Source: Pontibacillus chungwhensis BH030062
GTDB lineage: Bacteria; Bacillota; Bacilli; Bacillales; BH030062
Assembly (NCBI RefSeq): GCF_000770675.1
Contig: NZ_AVBG01000006.1
Location: 161,561 to 225,560, forward strand
Direction of reading: 5' to 3'
Length of the DNA: 64,000 bases
The notes under the pieces were generated by a model, which did no database searches, was not told the DNA's origin, and worked only from the letters and a program-made list of their open reading frames with translations. Every line of letters begins with the position of its first letter. Within the stretch, counting starts at the first letter, position 1. Shown here piece after piece: positions 35,636-44,941 of the stretch. The position numbers were made by a program, and so were the translations under genes.

Positions 35636-36622
35636 CTACCTTTCGCCCCCGTGCTGAGCGGAATGTTGAACCAAATCAGAGCGATTGGTCACTTTCTCTT
35701 CATTATATTCATCCACAAAATAGAGAGGCCTGATCTTCGTTTCATTAAACACGCGTCCCAGGTACTCGCCAATAATGCCGAGTACGATGAGCTGAATGCC
35801 GCCTAAGAAGAGAATGGCGCTCATGAGTGACGGATATCCCGCTACACTCTCTCCGTACAGAAGCGTCTTGGAAATAATCCATATCATATAAAGGAAAGCA
35901 AAAAATGACACACCCATGCCTAAGAAAGAAGAAAGGCGAAGCGGAGCCGTCGTAAATGACGTAATCCCTTCGATTGCCAGGTCTGCCAACTTCTTATAGT
36001 TCCATTTCGTTTCACCAGAAACACGAGGGTCACGGTCAAAGAGGATCTCCTTCTTGTTATAGCCTACCCAACTGAACATCCCTTTTGTATAGCGCTGCGA
36101 TTCTCTTATTTTTTTAAGAGCTTCCACACAACGCCTGTCTAATAAACGAAAGTCGCCAGTATCCTTTTGAATCGGTACATCAGACATCTTCTCAAGCACT
36201 TTATAAAAGAGACTAGAGGTCGCTTTCTTCATTAAGCTCTCACCCGCACGGCTTCTACGCTTTGCGAAAACATCGTCGTAGCCCGCTTCCCAGTACTCAA
36301 TCATTTCAGGGATGAGTTCTGGTGGATCCTGAAGATCAGCATCCATAATGACAACCGCATCTCCCTTTGCATGATCTAGTCCGGCAATCATGGCAATCTC
36401 CTTACCAAAGTTACGAGATAAATCCACGAACGACACACGCTTGTCCATCTCTCTTAATTCCTTAATAATCGGGAGCGTTTCATCCTGACTCCCATCGTTT
36501 ACAAATAATAGTTCAAATGAATAACCCTTCTGGCCATCCACTACACCAAAAAGCCGCTCATATAAATAATGAAGAGATTCTTCTTCATTATATGCAGGGA
36601 CCATAATCGTTATAGTCTTCAC
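35636..36622 (-). CDS. GT2 polyprenyl-phosphate glycosyltransferase (CsbB/YkcC/GtrB-like)
   Basis: A 328-residue enzyme: cytosolic GT2 domain with VPAYNEEESL, DGSQDET, VIMDADLQDPPELI (metal-binding DxD-like) and FSWVGY, then two C-terminal transmembrane helices. It makes undecaprenyl-phosphate-linked sugar from a UDP-sugar. GTG at 36622 is the start, after AAAGGAAG. First gene of the three-gene operon; likely decorates teichoic acid or another surface glycan. Confidence 0.9.
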   Translation of the reverse strand: MKTITIMVPAYNEEESLHYLYERLFGVVDGQKGYSFELLFVNDGSQDETLPIIKELREMDKRVSFVDLSRNFGKEIAMIAGLDHAKGDAVVIMDADLQDPPELIPEMIEYWEAGYDDVFAKRRSRAGESLMKKATSSLFYKVLEKMSDVPIQKDTGDFRLLDRRCVEALKKIRESQRYTKGMFSWVGYNKKEILFDRDPRVSGETKWNYKKLADLAIEGITSFTTAPLRLSSFLGMGVSFFAFLYMIWIISKTLLYGESVAGYPSLMSAILFLGGIQLIVLGIIGEYLGRVFNETKIRPLYFVDEYNEEKVTNRSDLVQHSAQHGGER

Positions 36623-36877
36623 AACGATCTTCCTTTCAAAAATTCATAATCATTCTATTCTCTGTTACGACAAACCCGCCCGTTTCTACCAAACTTCCAA
36701 TAGCAAGACCCATAACAGAGTCACAAAACCTCAACTAATTGAGGAATATCCTTCAATATTATAGCACCACTTTCAGTCTTTGAACGAAAGTCTGACAACT
36801 AATTTTTTTCTACTCTCTATCATTACAAAACTACTGAATCATAACATATTTCCTATAAAATGTATAATAGGGCCAAG

Positions 36878-36896
36878 GGGACAGGTACCTCGTCCC
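36878..36896 (+). repeat. REP family 1, single unit
   Basis: GGGACAGGTACCTCGTCCC with the TTCGCGTCTCTAAATAA flank; a rare copy in a divergent promoter region. Confidence 0.85.
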
Positions 36897-36970
36897 TTCG
36901 CGTCTCTAAATAACACATTAGAACCGTAAAGAACCAAAGGACAGTTTTGAGATGCACGACATCTGACAGA

Positions 36971-36998
36971 TGGACAACTTACAAAAATTTGCTATAAT
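36971..36998 (+). promoter_or_regulatory. Sigma-A promoter of the PQQ-like repeat protein
   Basis: TGGACA (36971-36976), 16-bp spacer, TATAAT (36993-36998), 48 bp before the start codon. Confidence 0.7.
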
Positions 36999-37046
36999 GG
37001 GCGCAGTTATGCACTTACATTTATAAATTACAGGAAGGAGATCATG

Positions 37047-38456
37047 ATGAGAACACCATTCAAAGCACCTACACTTATGTTCCTCATTCTATCAATTGTG
37101 GTACTGCCCACGTTAAGCTTCGCAAATTCCGTATCAGCTGAGGACTTCGGTCCATCAGACTGGACGCAGTACAGGATGAATCCAGACAATAATCCTGTCT
37201 TCCACAACGACTTTGAAGAACAATTGAACATGATCATTGATACAAACGATCAAATTCGCTCCACCCCTGTTATCGTCGGGAATAATGTCTACATAGGGAA
37301 CCACAATACAGGGGACATTTATTCTTATAATTTGATAGAAGAAAAGATGAACTGGCAAGCGCAGGCACCGAACTGGATTCACTCTGAGACGATCTACGTG
37401 GATGATCAATTATTCGTCGGTTATGGAAACCGTTTTGGCGGCCCTGACGGAGTAAGAGGCACAGGGGAAAGCGGCATGTTAAGCCTTGATCCAGAAACGG
37501 GCGAAATCTTGTGGAATTTCAAGACAAAAGGTGAAGTCATGCCAACACCTGCTTATCATGACAGAACCGTATATATCACAACCGGCGATGATCACCTCTA
37601 TGCGGTCGATCCTAAAGATGGGACCGAGAAATGGAAACTAAAATTAGGACATGTCGTCAGTATGTCTTCTCCAAATATTAAGGACGGAATCCTATATGTC
37701 GGCGCAGGAAGACCCACACCTTACACCTTCTTTGCCATAGACTTATCAGCTCAAGAAGTCCTTTGGAAAACCGAATTCAACAACGTATATGCAGGACTCG
37801 ATGACGTACCCCCTGCCATTTACAAAGACGATCTCGTTATCACAACAGCCCTAGAACCATCGGAAAAAGGCCTAGACTACCCAGAACACTTCATGTATGC
37901 AATGGATCTTGAAACAGGAGAAGTGGTCTGGAAAGAAAGCTTCGGCTCAGGGGAAATGGTACAAAATAATAAATCAGGCGCACCTATGATTTACAAGGAT
38001 AAAATCTTTGTCGGCAGCCCGATCACCCGAACCTTCTACGCCTATGACGCCAAGAGCGGAGAGCAGTCATGGTCGTATGAGAGCAACATCAACAAAGCAC
38101 CTCCAGTAGCCGATCAGGATGTTGTCTACTTCACAGATGCGGAAGGCTTCGTCTACGCCTTTAACACAGAAGACGGCGAATTGTTAGGAAAAAAAGAGCT
38201 AGGCGGCACACTAGCCCCGTCCGGCCCGGTACTTATGAACAATCACCTCATCACAGGTAGTCAGGATTCGAATGTGTATGTGATGCCTACGAGTGAGGTT
38301 ACAGGAATAGACGAAGAGAAAAATGAGAACGGACAAAAAGAGGGAGAACAAGAAACAGAGGAAACCTTCTCAACTACATGGATCATCTCTATCATTGTCG
38401 GAGCTATCTTGGCCTTTGCACTAATTATGTATGGGATAAGAAAAGTGAAGAAGTAG
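37047..38456 (+). CDS. Membrane-anchored PQQ-like beta-propeller protein
   Basis: About 469 residues. A signal peptide (MFLILSIVVLPTLSFANSVSAED) is followed by at least six PQQ/BamB-like blades with recurring LDPETGEILWNF, VDPKDGTEKWKL, MDLETGEVVWKE and YDAKSGEQSW, then an acidic linker (EKNENGQKEGEQETEE) and a C-terminal transmembrane helix with a basic tail. It is displayed on the outer face of the membrane. The propeller is probably a protein- or ligand-binding scaffold rather than a quinone enzyme, since no PQQ-dehydrogenase catalytic residues are evident. AGGAG six bases before 37047 favours the second ATG. Confidence 0.82.
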   Translation: MRTPFKAPTLMFLILSIVVLPTLSFANSVSAEDFGPSDWTQYRMNPDNNPVFHNDFEEQLNMIIDTNDQIRSTPVIVGNNVYIGNHNTGDIYSYNLIEEKMNWQAQAPNWIHSETIYVDDQLFVGYGNRFGGPDGVRGTGESGMLSLDPETGEILWNFKTKGEVMPTPAYHDRTVYITTGDDHLYAVDPKDGTEKWKLKLGHVVSMSSPNIKDGILYVGAGRPTPYTFFAIDLSAQEVLWKTEFNNVYAGLDDVPPAIYKDDLVITTALEPSEKGLDYPEHFMYAMDLETGEVVWKESFGSGEMVQNNKSGAPMIYKDKIFVGSPITRTFYAYDAKSGEQSWSYESNINKAPPVADQDVVYFTDAEGFVYAFNTEDGELLGKKELGGTLAPSGPVLMNNHLITGSQDSNVYVMPTSEVTGIDEEKNENGQKEGEQETEETFSTTWIISIIVGAILAFALIMYGIRKVKK

Positions 38457-38465
38457 CGGGATAGA

Positions 38466-38484
38466 GGGATAGGTACCTCGTCCC
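38466..38484 (+). repeat. REP family 1, variant unit
   Basis: GGGATAGGTACCTCGTCCC, one base off the common form, just after the propeller gene. Confidence 0.75.
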
Positions 38485-38557
38485 TCTAGTAGCCATAATT
38501 CCCCTACTTGATTTATACTTTAGGTAATTAAAATTAAAAAAGGAGTGCTTTGCTGGT

Positions 38558-38734
38558 ATGACAAAAAGAGAACTAGAAAGCCAAATTAACGTTGTAAAAT
38601 CGGATTACATACGAATCCAGGGAGATCTAGAAAAGATGGAATCCGTTGGTGGGAATACAGAGAAGCTGGAGAAACAGTTAAAACAGTTGGAAGATGAGTT
38701 GGCGGAACTGAATAGTCAGTTGGCTAAAGCTTAA
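38558..38734 (+). CDS. SE1832-family small coiled-coil protein
   Basis: A 58-residue protein (MTKRELESQINVVKSDYIRI..., ending DELAELNSQLAKA) that matches the SE1832 family of small staphylococcal/bacillar proteins in its YIRIQGDLEK-ES-GGN core. It is almost entirely helical with a short break, so a two-helix hairpin is likely. Function is unknown. AGGAG lies 11 to 13 bases upstream of the ATG. Closed by a double hairpin. Confidence 0.8.
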   Translation: MTKRELESQINVVKSDYIRIQGDLEKMESVGGNTEKLEKQLKQLEDELAELNSQLAKA

Positions 38735-38753
38735 TGAGTTGGCGTAGTGTAAA

Positions 38754-38773
38754 TTGATCAAACGTTTGATCAA
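38754..38773. repeat. TTGATCAAACGTTTGATCAA palindrome
   Basis: Exact 20-bp copy, directly before the terminator of the SE1832-family gene. Confidence 0.85.
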
Positions 38774-38774
38774 C

Positions 38775-38825
38775 AAAAAAAGCAGAAGGAAATCCCGATA
38801 TATTTGGGTTTCCTTCTGCTTTTTA
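38775..38825 (+). terminator. Intrinsic terminator
   Basis: AAAAAGCAGAAGGAAA and TTTCCTTCTGCTTTTT arms, about 19 nt apart. Confidence 0.85.
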
Positions 38826-38955
38826 GTACTCAATTTATTTCGGCACTAGAAGGGACAATATACCTTGCTCTCTGGCTTCCTCCAATCATGTCCTTTACAT
38901 TCTAATAAACATGTCGATTATAAGAATATAAATACATATAAAGAGAGGAATACTT

Positions 38956-39306
38956 ATGCAACCAGAGTTAAGCCGTGAAAGAATAGTACGTTGTCCTAAG
39001 TGTCGATCTGATCAGATTACAGGCAACAAAAGAGGGTACAGTTTCAAACAGATAGGGAAGATGTTTATAACTATGATTGGTATAGGTTTATTAATCTTAA
39101 TCATTAGTAATTTACTGAGAGCTACATTAAGTACGCTACTAATTGAGATAGAAGTTCTCTATCTTTTATTCACCACTGCGCTCCCTATTGCGTACTACAT
39201 GTGCTTTATATCCGCACTGCCAGTTAGTTTGTTATATGGGTTAAAAGGTAGGAACAATTTAATAAACAGTTGTATGCAATGCGGAAGTCAATGGACTCCG
39301 AAATAA
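38956..39306 (+). CDS. Small membrane protein with split zinc-ribbon, unknown
   Basis: A 116-residue protein: N-terminal CPKC, two to three hydrophobic segments (MFITMIGIGLLILIIS, LYLLFTTALPIAYYM, CFISALPVSLLYGL) and a C-terminal CMQCGSQW. The two CxxC pairs, one at each end, could join into one cytoplasmic zinc ribbon. No family recognised. AGAGAGG lies upstream of the ATG. Confidence 0.65.
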   Translation: MQPELSRERIVRCPKCRSDQITGNKRGYSFKQIGKMFITMIGIGLLILIISNLLRATLSTLLIEIEVLYLLFTTALPIAYYMCFISALPVSLLYGLKGRNNLINSCMQCGSQWTPK

Positions 39307-39338
39307 GCACGAGGACAAAACTGATACTTCCTAAATAC

Positions 39339-39460
39339 ATAGGTACATCGTCCATTAGTATTGTTCTTCAAATCAACAAAAAGCAGCAAAGCACTCCACT
39401 GAGTACTGTGCTGCTTTTATCTTACTATCTTGAATCTCAACGGGACGATGTACCTGTCCC
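39339..39460. repeat. Short composite element, 39-kb copy
   Basis: A degenerate left REP (AGGTACATCGTCC at 39341-39353), a hairpin (39378-39419) and an intact right REP 39442-39460 preceded by CTCAAC. Homologous in plan and hairpin sequence to copies at 41862, 43556 and 46772. Confidence 0.75.
39378..39419. terminator. Terminator hairpin in composite element
   Basis: AAAAGCAGCAAAGCACTC and GAGTACTGTGCTGCTTTT arms with one bulge. Confidence 0.85.
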
Positions 39461-39468
39461 TCTGCCCC

Positions 39469-40380
39469 TCAAAGAATGCTCGAATTATGTTTCCTATATA
39501 GTTTGTCATCAAGATTATTCAGATCCCTATTAAGATCCTCAAGCTGACGTTCGTTCTTCCTGGCGTCATCTTTTATTTTGTTTTTAATAACACTCATTTC
39601 TTCTTCATGTTCCGCCTGCAGGAAGTCCATTTCTTCTTTCATTTTTTGGTGATGCTTTTGTAATTCTTGTTTGTACGCTTGCTGTTTTTGAGCTTCCTTT
39701 TCACCATACCAAACTAATTGTGCCGCTTCTTTGAAATCTTCTGCACGATCAGATTCCAAATGATCTTTGATAATCTTGAGTTGGGTGTAGGAGTACTTGT
39801 CAGCAGGCAATGAAAAATCCGCATATTGTTCTTGAATAGCAAAAATCTCCGGAACATACTGATCTTTTTTTCGCTTTAATTCTTGTTGGTTCTGCGCTTC
39901 TAATGCTTCAAACGCCTTTTGCTTTTCCTTCTTTAGCGTATTCATGATTTTGGCTTTATGCTTGCTTTGGGTTCGCCTAACCTTATCTCGATGCGTCATT
40001 TCCCGTTTATGATCAACCTTATCTATAAATATGAAAACAAAAAGTAGCGCTATGGCGAAGGGTACGAAATAAATAACCATTTTACCAGAACTCGACAAAC
40101 TGGTTAGCAACCACAGGAAAGCGGCAACGCCGAGAATTTTGGCAGGCAGTTTAATGCTTCTGAACTTTTGGGATTCCTGAAGTTCTTCAAACTCCATCCC
40201 CATCTTCCTGTATTCTTGTTTTAGCTGTTTGATGTCACTCGGTATGTATAACTTGGGGTTTTGCTTTGGGCGATCTTTCGTCATTTCAATTAGCGATTCT
40301 TCTTTTTCCTTTAGGGGTAAAAGGTTTTTAATCTGCTGTATAGTTTCTGCTTTGCTCACGTGAAAACTCCTTCGTTTCAT
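39469..40380 (-). CDS. Coiled-coil membrane protein, unknown
   Basis: A 303-residue protein: an N-terminal cytosolic helix, two adjacent transmembrane helices (about 80-118; LGVAAFLWLLTSL and IYFVPFAIALLFVFIFI), then about 180 residues rich in Lys, Gln and Glu, forming long coiled coils (KHKAKIMNTLKKEKQKAFEAL..., EEMDFLQAEHEEEM). No catalytic motif is visible. Possibly a membrane-anchored scaffold. Confidence 0.65.
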   Translation of the reverse strand: MKRRSFHVSKAETIQQIKNLLPLKEKEESLIEMTKDRPKQNPKLYIPSDIKQLKQEYRKMGMEFEELQESQKFRSIKLPAKILGVAAFLWLLTSLSSSGKMVIYFVPFAIALLFVFIFIDKVDHKREMTHRDKVRRTQSKHKAKIMNTLKKEKQKAFEALEAQNQQELKRKKDQYVPEIFAIQEQYADFSLPADKYSYTQLKIIKDHLESDRAEDFKEAAQLVWYGEKEAQKQQAYKQELQKHHQKMKEEMDFLQAEHEEEMSVIKNKIKDDARKNERQLEDLNRDLNNLDDKLYRKHNSSIL

Positions 40381-40546
40381 TTTTGATTAATTACAGTATG
40401 GGGATGAAATTAATAGAATTGCTCTAGCAACGACACCCTAGAATAATAACCTCTCCCCCTCAACTTACCTATCACTTCGTTGTAGTTCTATATACCTTAT
40501 TTCGGATAAATGCTATCTATTTCAATACTTTCTTACAAGAAAAATA

Positions 40547-40566
40547 TGAATCAAACGTTTGATCAA
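40547..40566. repeat. Variant TTGATCAA palindrome
   Basis: TGAATCAAACGTTTGATCAA, two bases different from the common copy. Elsewhere the 337-bp gap at 40381-40717 shows only AT-rich DNA and the small remnant described next. Confidence 0.7.
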
Positions 40567-40670
40567 TAAAAAGTAGCTGGATACCCAAACTCGTAATCTA
40601 AGTACTCTTTATTCTTTAACTGCATTTCAAAACTCAACGTATTATTACGAGGACGGATTAATTGGGCCAT
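40563..40670 (-). pseudogene. Possible gene remnant
   Basis: A 35-codon frame from ATG 40670 (MAQLIRPRNNTLSFEMQLK...) ends at 40563 inside the palindrome; the frame is open further upstream into the 3' end of the nuclease gene. The amino-acid pattern looks protein-like, but there is no ribosome site. It could be the tail of a lost gene; the parent is not recognised. Confidence 0.25.
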
Positions 40671-40717
40671 CACCAAAGTAAGCCCTAGCGGTACCCCATC
40701 TTCATGATGAATATTAT

Positions 40718-41761
40718 TTAGGGGGGAAGAACGGACGAGTTACCTGTCACGTTCAGCGAATACAAGACTTTCTCTAATTCCTCATTTACCTTATCAATAT
40801 ATTGGACAAACCATTTACTAATCTCTTCAAACTGATCCTCAGCACTAATAAAATCTGCAAGATACTTCTCATACCAATACCAGGAACTTTCATCTTCATA
40901 TGTATAATCGAATTTCTCTGCTTCCACATTAGAACGAACCCCCTCAGAAGAAGGGTGCTTATGACTACACATGAAACCGACAAATATAGTAGGAGAGCGT
41001 TCTTCAACTTCTTCAAACTCAAACCCTACTATAATCTTGGATTCGTTATGCCTCCCTCCCGGAATAGCGTCCCCCTTCCATATCGAATATCGATTTCTTG
41101 GGATCTCTTTCAATCTTGCCTGGTCATATGTATAAGGCTCACCAAAGTAACGCTCGAAAATCGGCGTAACCGAATCCAGGCATTCATCCATTTTCGCCAT
41201 CGTCGTCATCATTTGCTTCATCGTCATTAAATCTTGAAGATTAAAATCTGCTGAACTTCCCATTCCAAGCCCCCTCAGATATTCTAAAAATTCCTTTATA
41301 AGCTCATTAGCTTCATAAGATTTCAAGAAGCGATAGATATCTCTCCAGAGAAACTGATGAAAGTTTATATCTAATACCTCTTTCGGGTCATAATTCTTCG
41401 TACAGTAGCGTAAATAAGTATGTTTAGAAGAAAAACTACTTAATACCTTCTTGTATCTCTCTAGCTGCCTATCTCCTTCTGAAGCATTTATCTTATTCTC
41501 TAGGAAACAAATCGTATCATTATTCAAAAAGACGACATCCACAATGCAATCTATATCGTCTTCTAGCATATAACGCCTTTGCGATTGAACTGAAAAACCG
41601 CCTCCTTCAATTCCTAAGACGTTATTCACAAAATCATCTAATACTCCCTGCTCTTGTGCGAGAATCCCAACTAAAATTTCAGTAGTAAAATCCTCATAAG
41701 GCACCTTTTGTCCATCTTTTGGGGAGTATAAAGCTAGCAACTTTTTAAAAACACCACTCAC
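40718..41761 (-). CDS. PD-(D/E)XK nuclease-superfamily protein
   Basis: About 347 residues. The N-terminal region carries the core DDIDCIVDVVF and ICFLENKINA (Asp then Glu-x-Lys), with a following QLERYKKVL helix, as in PDDEXK_4 proteins. The C-terminal half (IPRNRYSIWKGD..., SWYWYEKYLADF) is a separate domain, common in this family, that may recognise DNA ends or a ligand. Such genes often lie in defence regions, but no partner gene is adjacent. GTG at 41761 follows GGGGG with six-base spacing. Confidence 0.75.
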   Translation of the reverse strand: MSGVFKKLLALYSPKDGQKVPYEDFTTEILVGILAQEQGVLDDFVNNVLGIEGGGFSVQSQRRYMLEDDIDCIVDVVFLNNDTICFLENKINASEGDRQLERYKKVLSSFSSKHTYLRYCTKNYDPKEVLDINFHQFLWRDIYRFLKSYEANELIKEFLEYLRGLGMGSSADFNLQDLMTMKQMMTTMAKMDECLDSVTPIFERYFGEPYTYDQARLKEIPRNRYSIWKGDAIPGGRHNESKIIVGFEFEEVEERSPTIFVGFMCSHKHPSSEGVRSNVEAEKFDYTYEDESSWYWYEKYLADFISAEDQFEEISKWFVQYIDKVNEELEKVLYSLNVTGNSSVLPP

Positions 41762-41861
41762 TCGCATCCCCCTTTTCACACTCTTTCATAGATAATTCGT
41801 CGCACATTACGGCATCCCCTCTTTTCTGGAAGCAAACCGTTTAGTCTATCTATGAGTCACG

Positions 41862-41987
41862 GGGACAGGTACCTCGTCCCACACCCAACCACCTCTATAT
41901 TGAGAACAAACAAGCAACAAGTACTCAACGAATACTTGCTCCTTTTTCCTTTCTATCTTGGACTCAACGGGACAATGTACCTGTCCC
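41862..41987. repeat. Short composite element, 41-kb copy
   Basis: REP 41862-41880, hairpin with arms AGCAACAAGTA and TACTTGCT (41911-41941), inverted REP 41969-41987 preceded by CTCAAC. It occupies the centre of the 344-bp gap between the nuclease gene and the next secreted protein. Confidence 0.85.
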
Positions 41988-42105
41988 TACGTCCCTTAAG
42001 GACAATAAACCCACCCCTACATCCTTAGTTTACTAGATAAAAATACCTAAATCGTCATTTATATGTTATGATAGTTTCGTTTTAAATTAAGAAGGGAGAG
42101 AGTAC

Positions 42106-43506
42106 ATGAATATGCCGAAAATGGTAAGAACATTTGCGTTGTTGCTTCTTTTATCGCTTGTAGCGAATCCTCTTCACACTCACGCAAAAGAGATGGATTC
42201 AAAAGAGGTACAACCTAACAAAGATTGGAGAGTCGACTTTAATACTGAAGTTGATTCATCTACGTTATCTGATGAACAAATCTATGTAACAGACCCAACC
42301 GGAACAAAAGTAAGCATCACTCTATTAGCTGAATCACCTAAAACGATTCTTATCAAAAGCAAGAAAGGTTACAAAACGGGAGAATCATACACTTTACATA
42401 TCACACCAAAAGTCGTTTTTGAAAACGGTGGGAAGTTAAAAGAAGAAGTCACCCAGCCCTTCACAATAAGCGGGGATCCTGAACCTACCCCTATAAACTC
42501 ACCTCTCATTTACACAGATGGAAATTCAATCTTTTATTCAGCTGAATACAACCAGAACGGGGAAATTAAATATCACAAGCCTATTCATACTGTTAGAAAT
42601 GCTGAGGAAGGACTGGCCTCGTTTGAAGACATGGGCTCTTATCTACTGTTAGACGAAGAAACTAACCGTAATGAAATAGATGGGATACCTAGCTATTTCG
42701 AATATCAAGAAAGAATGATCGGAAAAGTACAAGCTCATGAATCTGAAGCGTACTATACTGAATATCAATACGAAGGATTTGCTACTGGCGGAAGTTGCGG
42801 CGGTGGCGGCGCTGAATTCTATCAACTATTTAAGCTAGATGGAGATCATGGATCGACTAAAGTATCCGGAGATTACATTTCCTCTATTGTCGAAGAACCC
42901 TTCACCATCATTAACAATTCAATCTACTACGCTAGAGTGAATAATGAAGGCATGAGTAACTATGAATTAGTGAAAACTGACTTAGACGGAGAACATGCTG
43001 TTACACTCTTAGAAGAAATTGATAATTTCTGGATTCAAGACGATAAAGTCTATTATACAAATGAACAAACATTACATGCTATGGATCTAGATGGATCCAA
43101 TCAAGAAGAATTACCGACTAAAGGCAAATTATATGAGGATAACGCTTGTGGCGTGAGTAATTACACTGTTGGGACGAATGGCATTACTTACGAAACTTAT
43201 ACCGATGAAGGATCTGTTAAATATTATTATGATTTTGAAACGAAATCCGAAACACTATTAAACAGTATAGGTTTCGAAAAGATCCTTGCAGTAGATACAG
43301 ATAACAACGAATATATCGGCTTAGATTATGGAAGATGGGATCAACCGAACAACGATGTTATTAGCATCTACAACCTTAGTACGGGCGAAAAGAAAAAAGA
43401 ACTAATTACCGAACTTGATTACGAAACCTCCCAATTAGAGGTCTTCTCATCAGAGCGCAGAGTACAATATATTAAGAGTTCAAAACTACTACAAATTTCG
43501 TATTAA
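42106..43506 (+). CDS. Secreted protein with N-terminal SbsA/Big_5-type Ig domain and propeller-like repeats
   Basis: A 466-residue protein with a signal peptide (MVRTFALLLLLSLVANPLHTHAK). Residues about 38-125 form a bacterial Ig-like domain (KDWRVDFNTEVDSSTLSDEQ...GESYTLHITPKV). The rest resembles DUF5050-type propeller blades (YYARVNNEGM, ELVKTDLDGEHAVTLL, YYTNEQTLHAMDLDG), with an internal Gly/Cys cluster (GGSCGGGG). It probably binds the cell surface or polysaccharide; no enzyme motif. GGGAG seven bases upstream supports the start. The same Ig domain type ends the convergent downstream neighbour. Confidence 0.72.
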   Translation: MNMPKMVRTFALLLLLSLVANPLHTHAKEMDSKEVQPNKDWRVDFNTEVDSSTLSDEQIYVTDPTGTKVSITLLAESPKTILIKSKKGYKTGESYTLHITPKVVFENGGKLKEEVTQPFTISGDPEPTPINSPLIYTDGNSIFYSAEYNQNGEIKYHKPIHTVRNAEEGLASFEDMGSYLLLDEETNRNEIDGIPSYFEYQERMIGKVQAHESEAYYTEYQYEGFATGGSCGGGGAEFYQLFKLDGDHGSTKVSGDYISSIVEEPFTIINNSIYYARVNNEGMSNYELVKTDLDGEHAVTLLEEIDNFWIQDDKVYYTNEQTLHAMDLDGSNQEELPTKGKLYEDNACGVSNYTVGTNGITYETYTDEGSVKYYYDFETKSETLLNSIGFEKILAVDTDNNEYIGLDYGRWDQPNNDVISIYNLSTGEKKKELITELDYETSQLEVFSSERRVQYIKSSKLLQISY

Positions 43507-43509
43507 AGC

Positions 43510-43539
43510 AAAGCCTCCCCCAAACTAGGGGGAGGTTTT
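43510..43539 (+). terminator. Intrinsic terminator
   Basis: AAGCCTCCCCC and GGGGGAGGTTTT arms with a 6-nt loop, directly after the stop. Confidence 0.9.
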
Positions 43540-43555
43540 CTCTTTACAGAGGCAA

Positions 43556-43696
43556 GGAGACAAGTACATTGGGCCCTTGCCTCTCTGTATCCCAAACGCG
43601 AGCGAACTAAAAAGCATCAAAGCACTCCAACGAGTACTTTGATGCTTTTATTTTTCTACCTTAATACCAAACTCAACGGGACAAAGTACCTGTCCC
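43556..43696. repeat. Short composite element, 43-kb copy
   Basis: Degenerate left REP (GGAGACAAGTACATTGGGCC, 43556-43576), hairpin 43610-43651 and intact right REP 43678-43696 preceded by CTCAAC. Confidence 0.75.
43610..43651. terminator. Terminator hairpin in composite element
   Basis: AAAAGCATCAAAGCACTC and GAGTACTTTGATGCTTTT arms. Confidence 0.85.
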
Positions 43697-43711
43697 CTTG
43701 TACCAGTAATT

Positions 43712-44941
43712 CTATTTAACCGTTTTAAACTCCCTAAATACATTCGTCCCTAAAGGCTCCCCTTCAGTAGACTTTAACCCCTTCACATACAACGCATATT
43801 CCATGTCTTTGTCATACTCACCCTCAGGTGTTGCCGTAATCATAGTTTGATCAGAGGATAACGATAAATCGATACGTACACCTTTTCCATCATCGGAAAC
43901 AACGTAGACATTACGCTCATTTACCGTTTCAGGGTCAATCTCAGTATCAATTTCAATATTCCACGTCTTATCCAAAGCTACTTCCTTCATTGGCTCACCT
44001 TTTGGTTTGAATTCCTTTTCCATTTGATCCATATCCCTTAAATTTGTAGAAGCTACGTATCCATTGTAATGATCGCTTCTAACTTCATAAGCTACAAAAT
44101 GTCGATAGATCCACTCTGTTGGGTAATAAGGACCGCTTACAATTTCCAGTTCCGAGTAATATGGAACTCGATCAACCGGACTACTCGTAAATGATTTATT
44201 GGTTCTTAGATTTCCATAGTCATAGTTGTCACTCAAATCATAGTTATTCATTACATACACTTGATCTCCAGGTTGGAACATTTGAGTAGTATATGAATTT
44301 GCATCAGGCCATTGATAGTCTTTTACAACCGATACAAGGGAACCATCATCATCTATACGGAAAGAAAACTCTTCAGGCGTTTCAGCCACCGAAACTCCAC
44401 TATACTTTTCTATTTTTTCGTAAACCTTTTGTTGATAGGGTTTTTCTCCATCTTCATATTCTCTTACAGGGTTATTTATATTAGAATACCCATTATAAGC
44501 CATAATAGCAAAATACCACTGTTCTAATATATGACGGTTACTAGCCCCATTCACCGTAGGTAACGCCGGTTGCGAAGCAAATCGAGTCCATTTCTCATTT
44601 AGAATATCAGCACCTATCCTAATATTGTACTCCGTATCAGTAGCCAAAAGATCTTCATCTACACCTTTAAGATCATGATTGGTTATTTGCATGATTCCGA
44701 TACCACCATCGTCCACCTTTTGAACGGTGCCATCTTCTTTGAACTGCATCATATTGTTTTCCCCGGCAGCAATCGCCTTTAAAATTTCAGGCGGTATATC
44801 TTTCTCAATCGCAATCTCAGTAAGTAACCTGTGTTTCTCCTCGACTGATAATTCTTCATAGGTTTCTTCCTCTGCTGATACAGATGTTGTAAGACCTAGC
44901 ACCAACATAAATGAAACGACCAACCATTTCATGGCTTTCAT
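43712..44941 (-). CDS. Secreted lytic-transglycosylase-like protein with C-terminal Ig-like domain
   Basis: A 409-residue exported protein (signal MKWLVVSFMLVLGLTTSVSAEE). Residues about 28-180 resemble an SLT goose-lysozyme-like domain: IPPEILKAIAAGENN with the candidate catalytic Glu, GIGIMQI and IMAYNGYSN. A middle SH3-like segment (PGDQVYVMNNYDL...YEVRSDHYNGYVASTNL) may bind wall peptides, and the C-terminal 85 residues form an Ig-like domain (KTWNIEIDTEIDPETVNERN). It likely remodels peptidoglycan. Confidence 0.78.
   Translation of the reverse strand: MKAMKWLVVSFMLVLGLTTSVSAEEETYEELSVEEKHRLLTEIAIEKDIPPEILKAIAAGENNMMQFKEDGTVQKVDDGGIGIMQITNHDLKGVDEDLLATDTEYNIRIGADILNEKWTRFASQPALPTVNGASNRHILEQWYFAIMAYNGYSNINNPVREYEDGEKPYQQKVYEKIEKYSGVSVAETPEEFSFRIDDDGSLVSVVKDYQWPDANSYTTQMFQPGDQVYVMNNYDLSDNYDYGNLRTNKSFTSSPVDRVPYYSELEIVSGPYYPTEWIYRHFVAYEVRSDHYNGYVASTNLRDMDQMEKEFKPKGEPMKEVALDKTWNIEIDTEIDPETVNERNVYVVSDDGKGVRIDLSLSSDQTMITATPEGEYDKDMEYALYVKGLKSTEGEPLGTNVFREFKTVK

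Larger units (their letters stand above)
36623..37046. other. Intergenic region between divergent operons
   Basis: 424 bp without a gene. It holds AT-rich DNA upstream of the glycosylation operon, a REP unit at 36878-36896 and the promoter of the next plus-strand gene. Confidence 0.6.

Noticed and set aside
38456..38484. REP units as sigma-factor operators
   Set aside because: Copies lie mainly 3' of genes and between convergent genes, not at a fixed distance from promoters.
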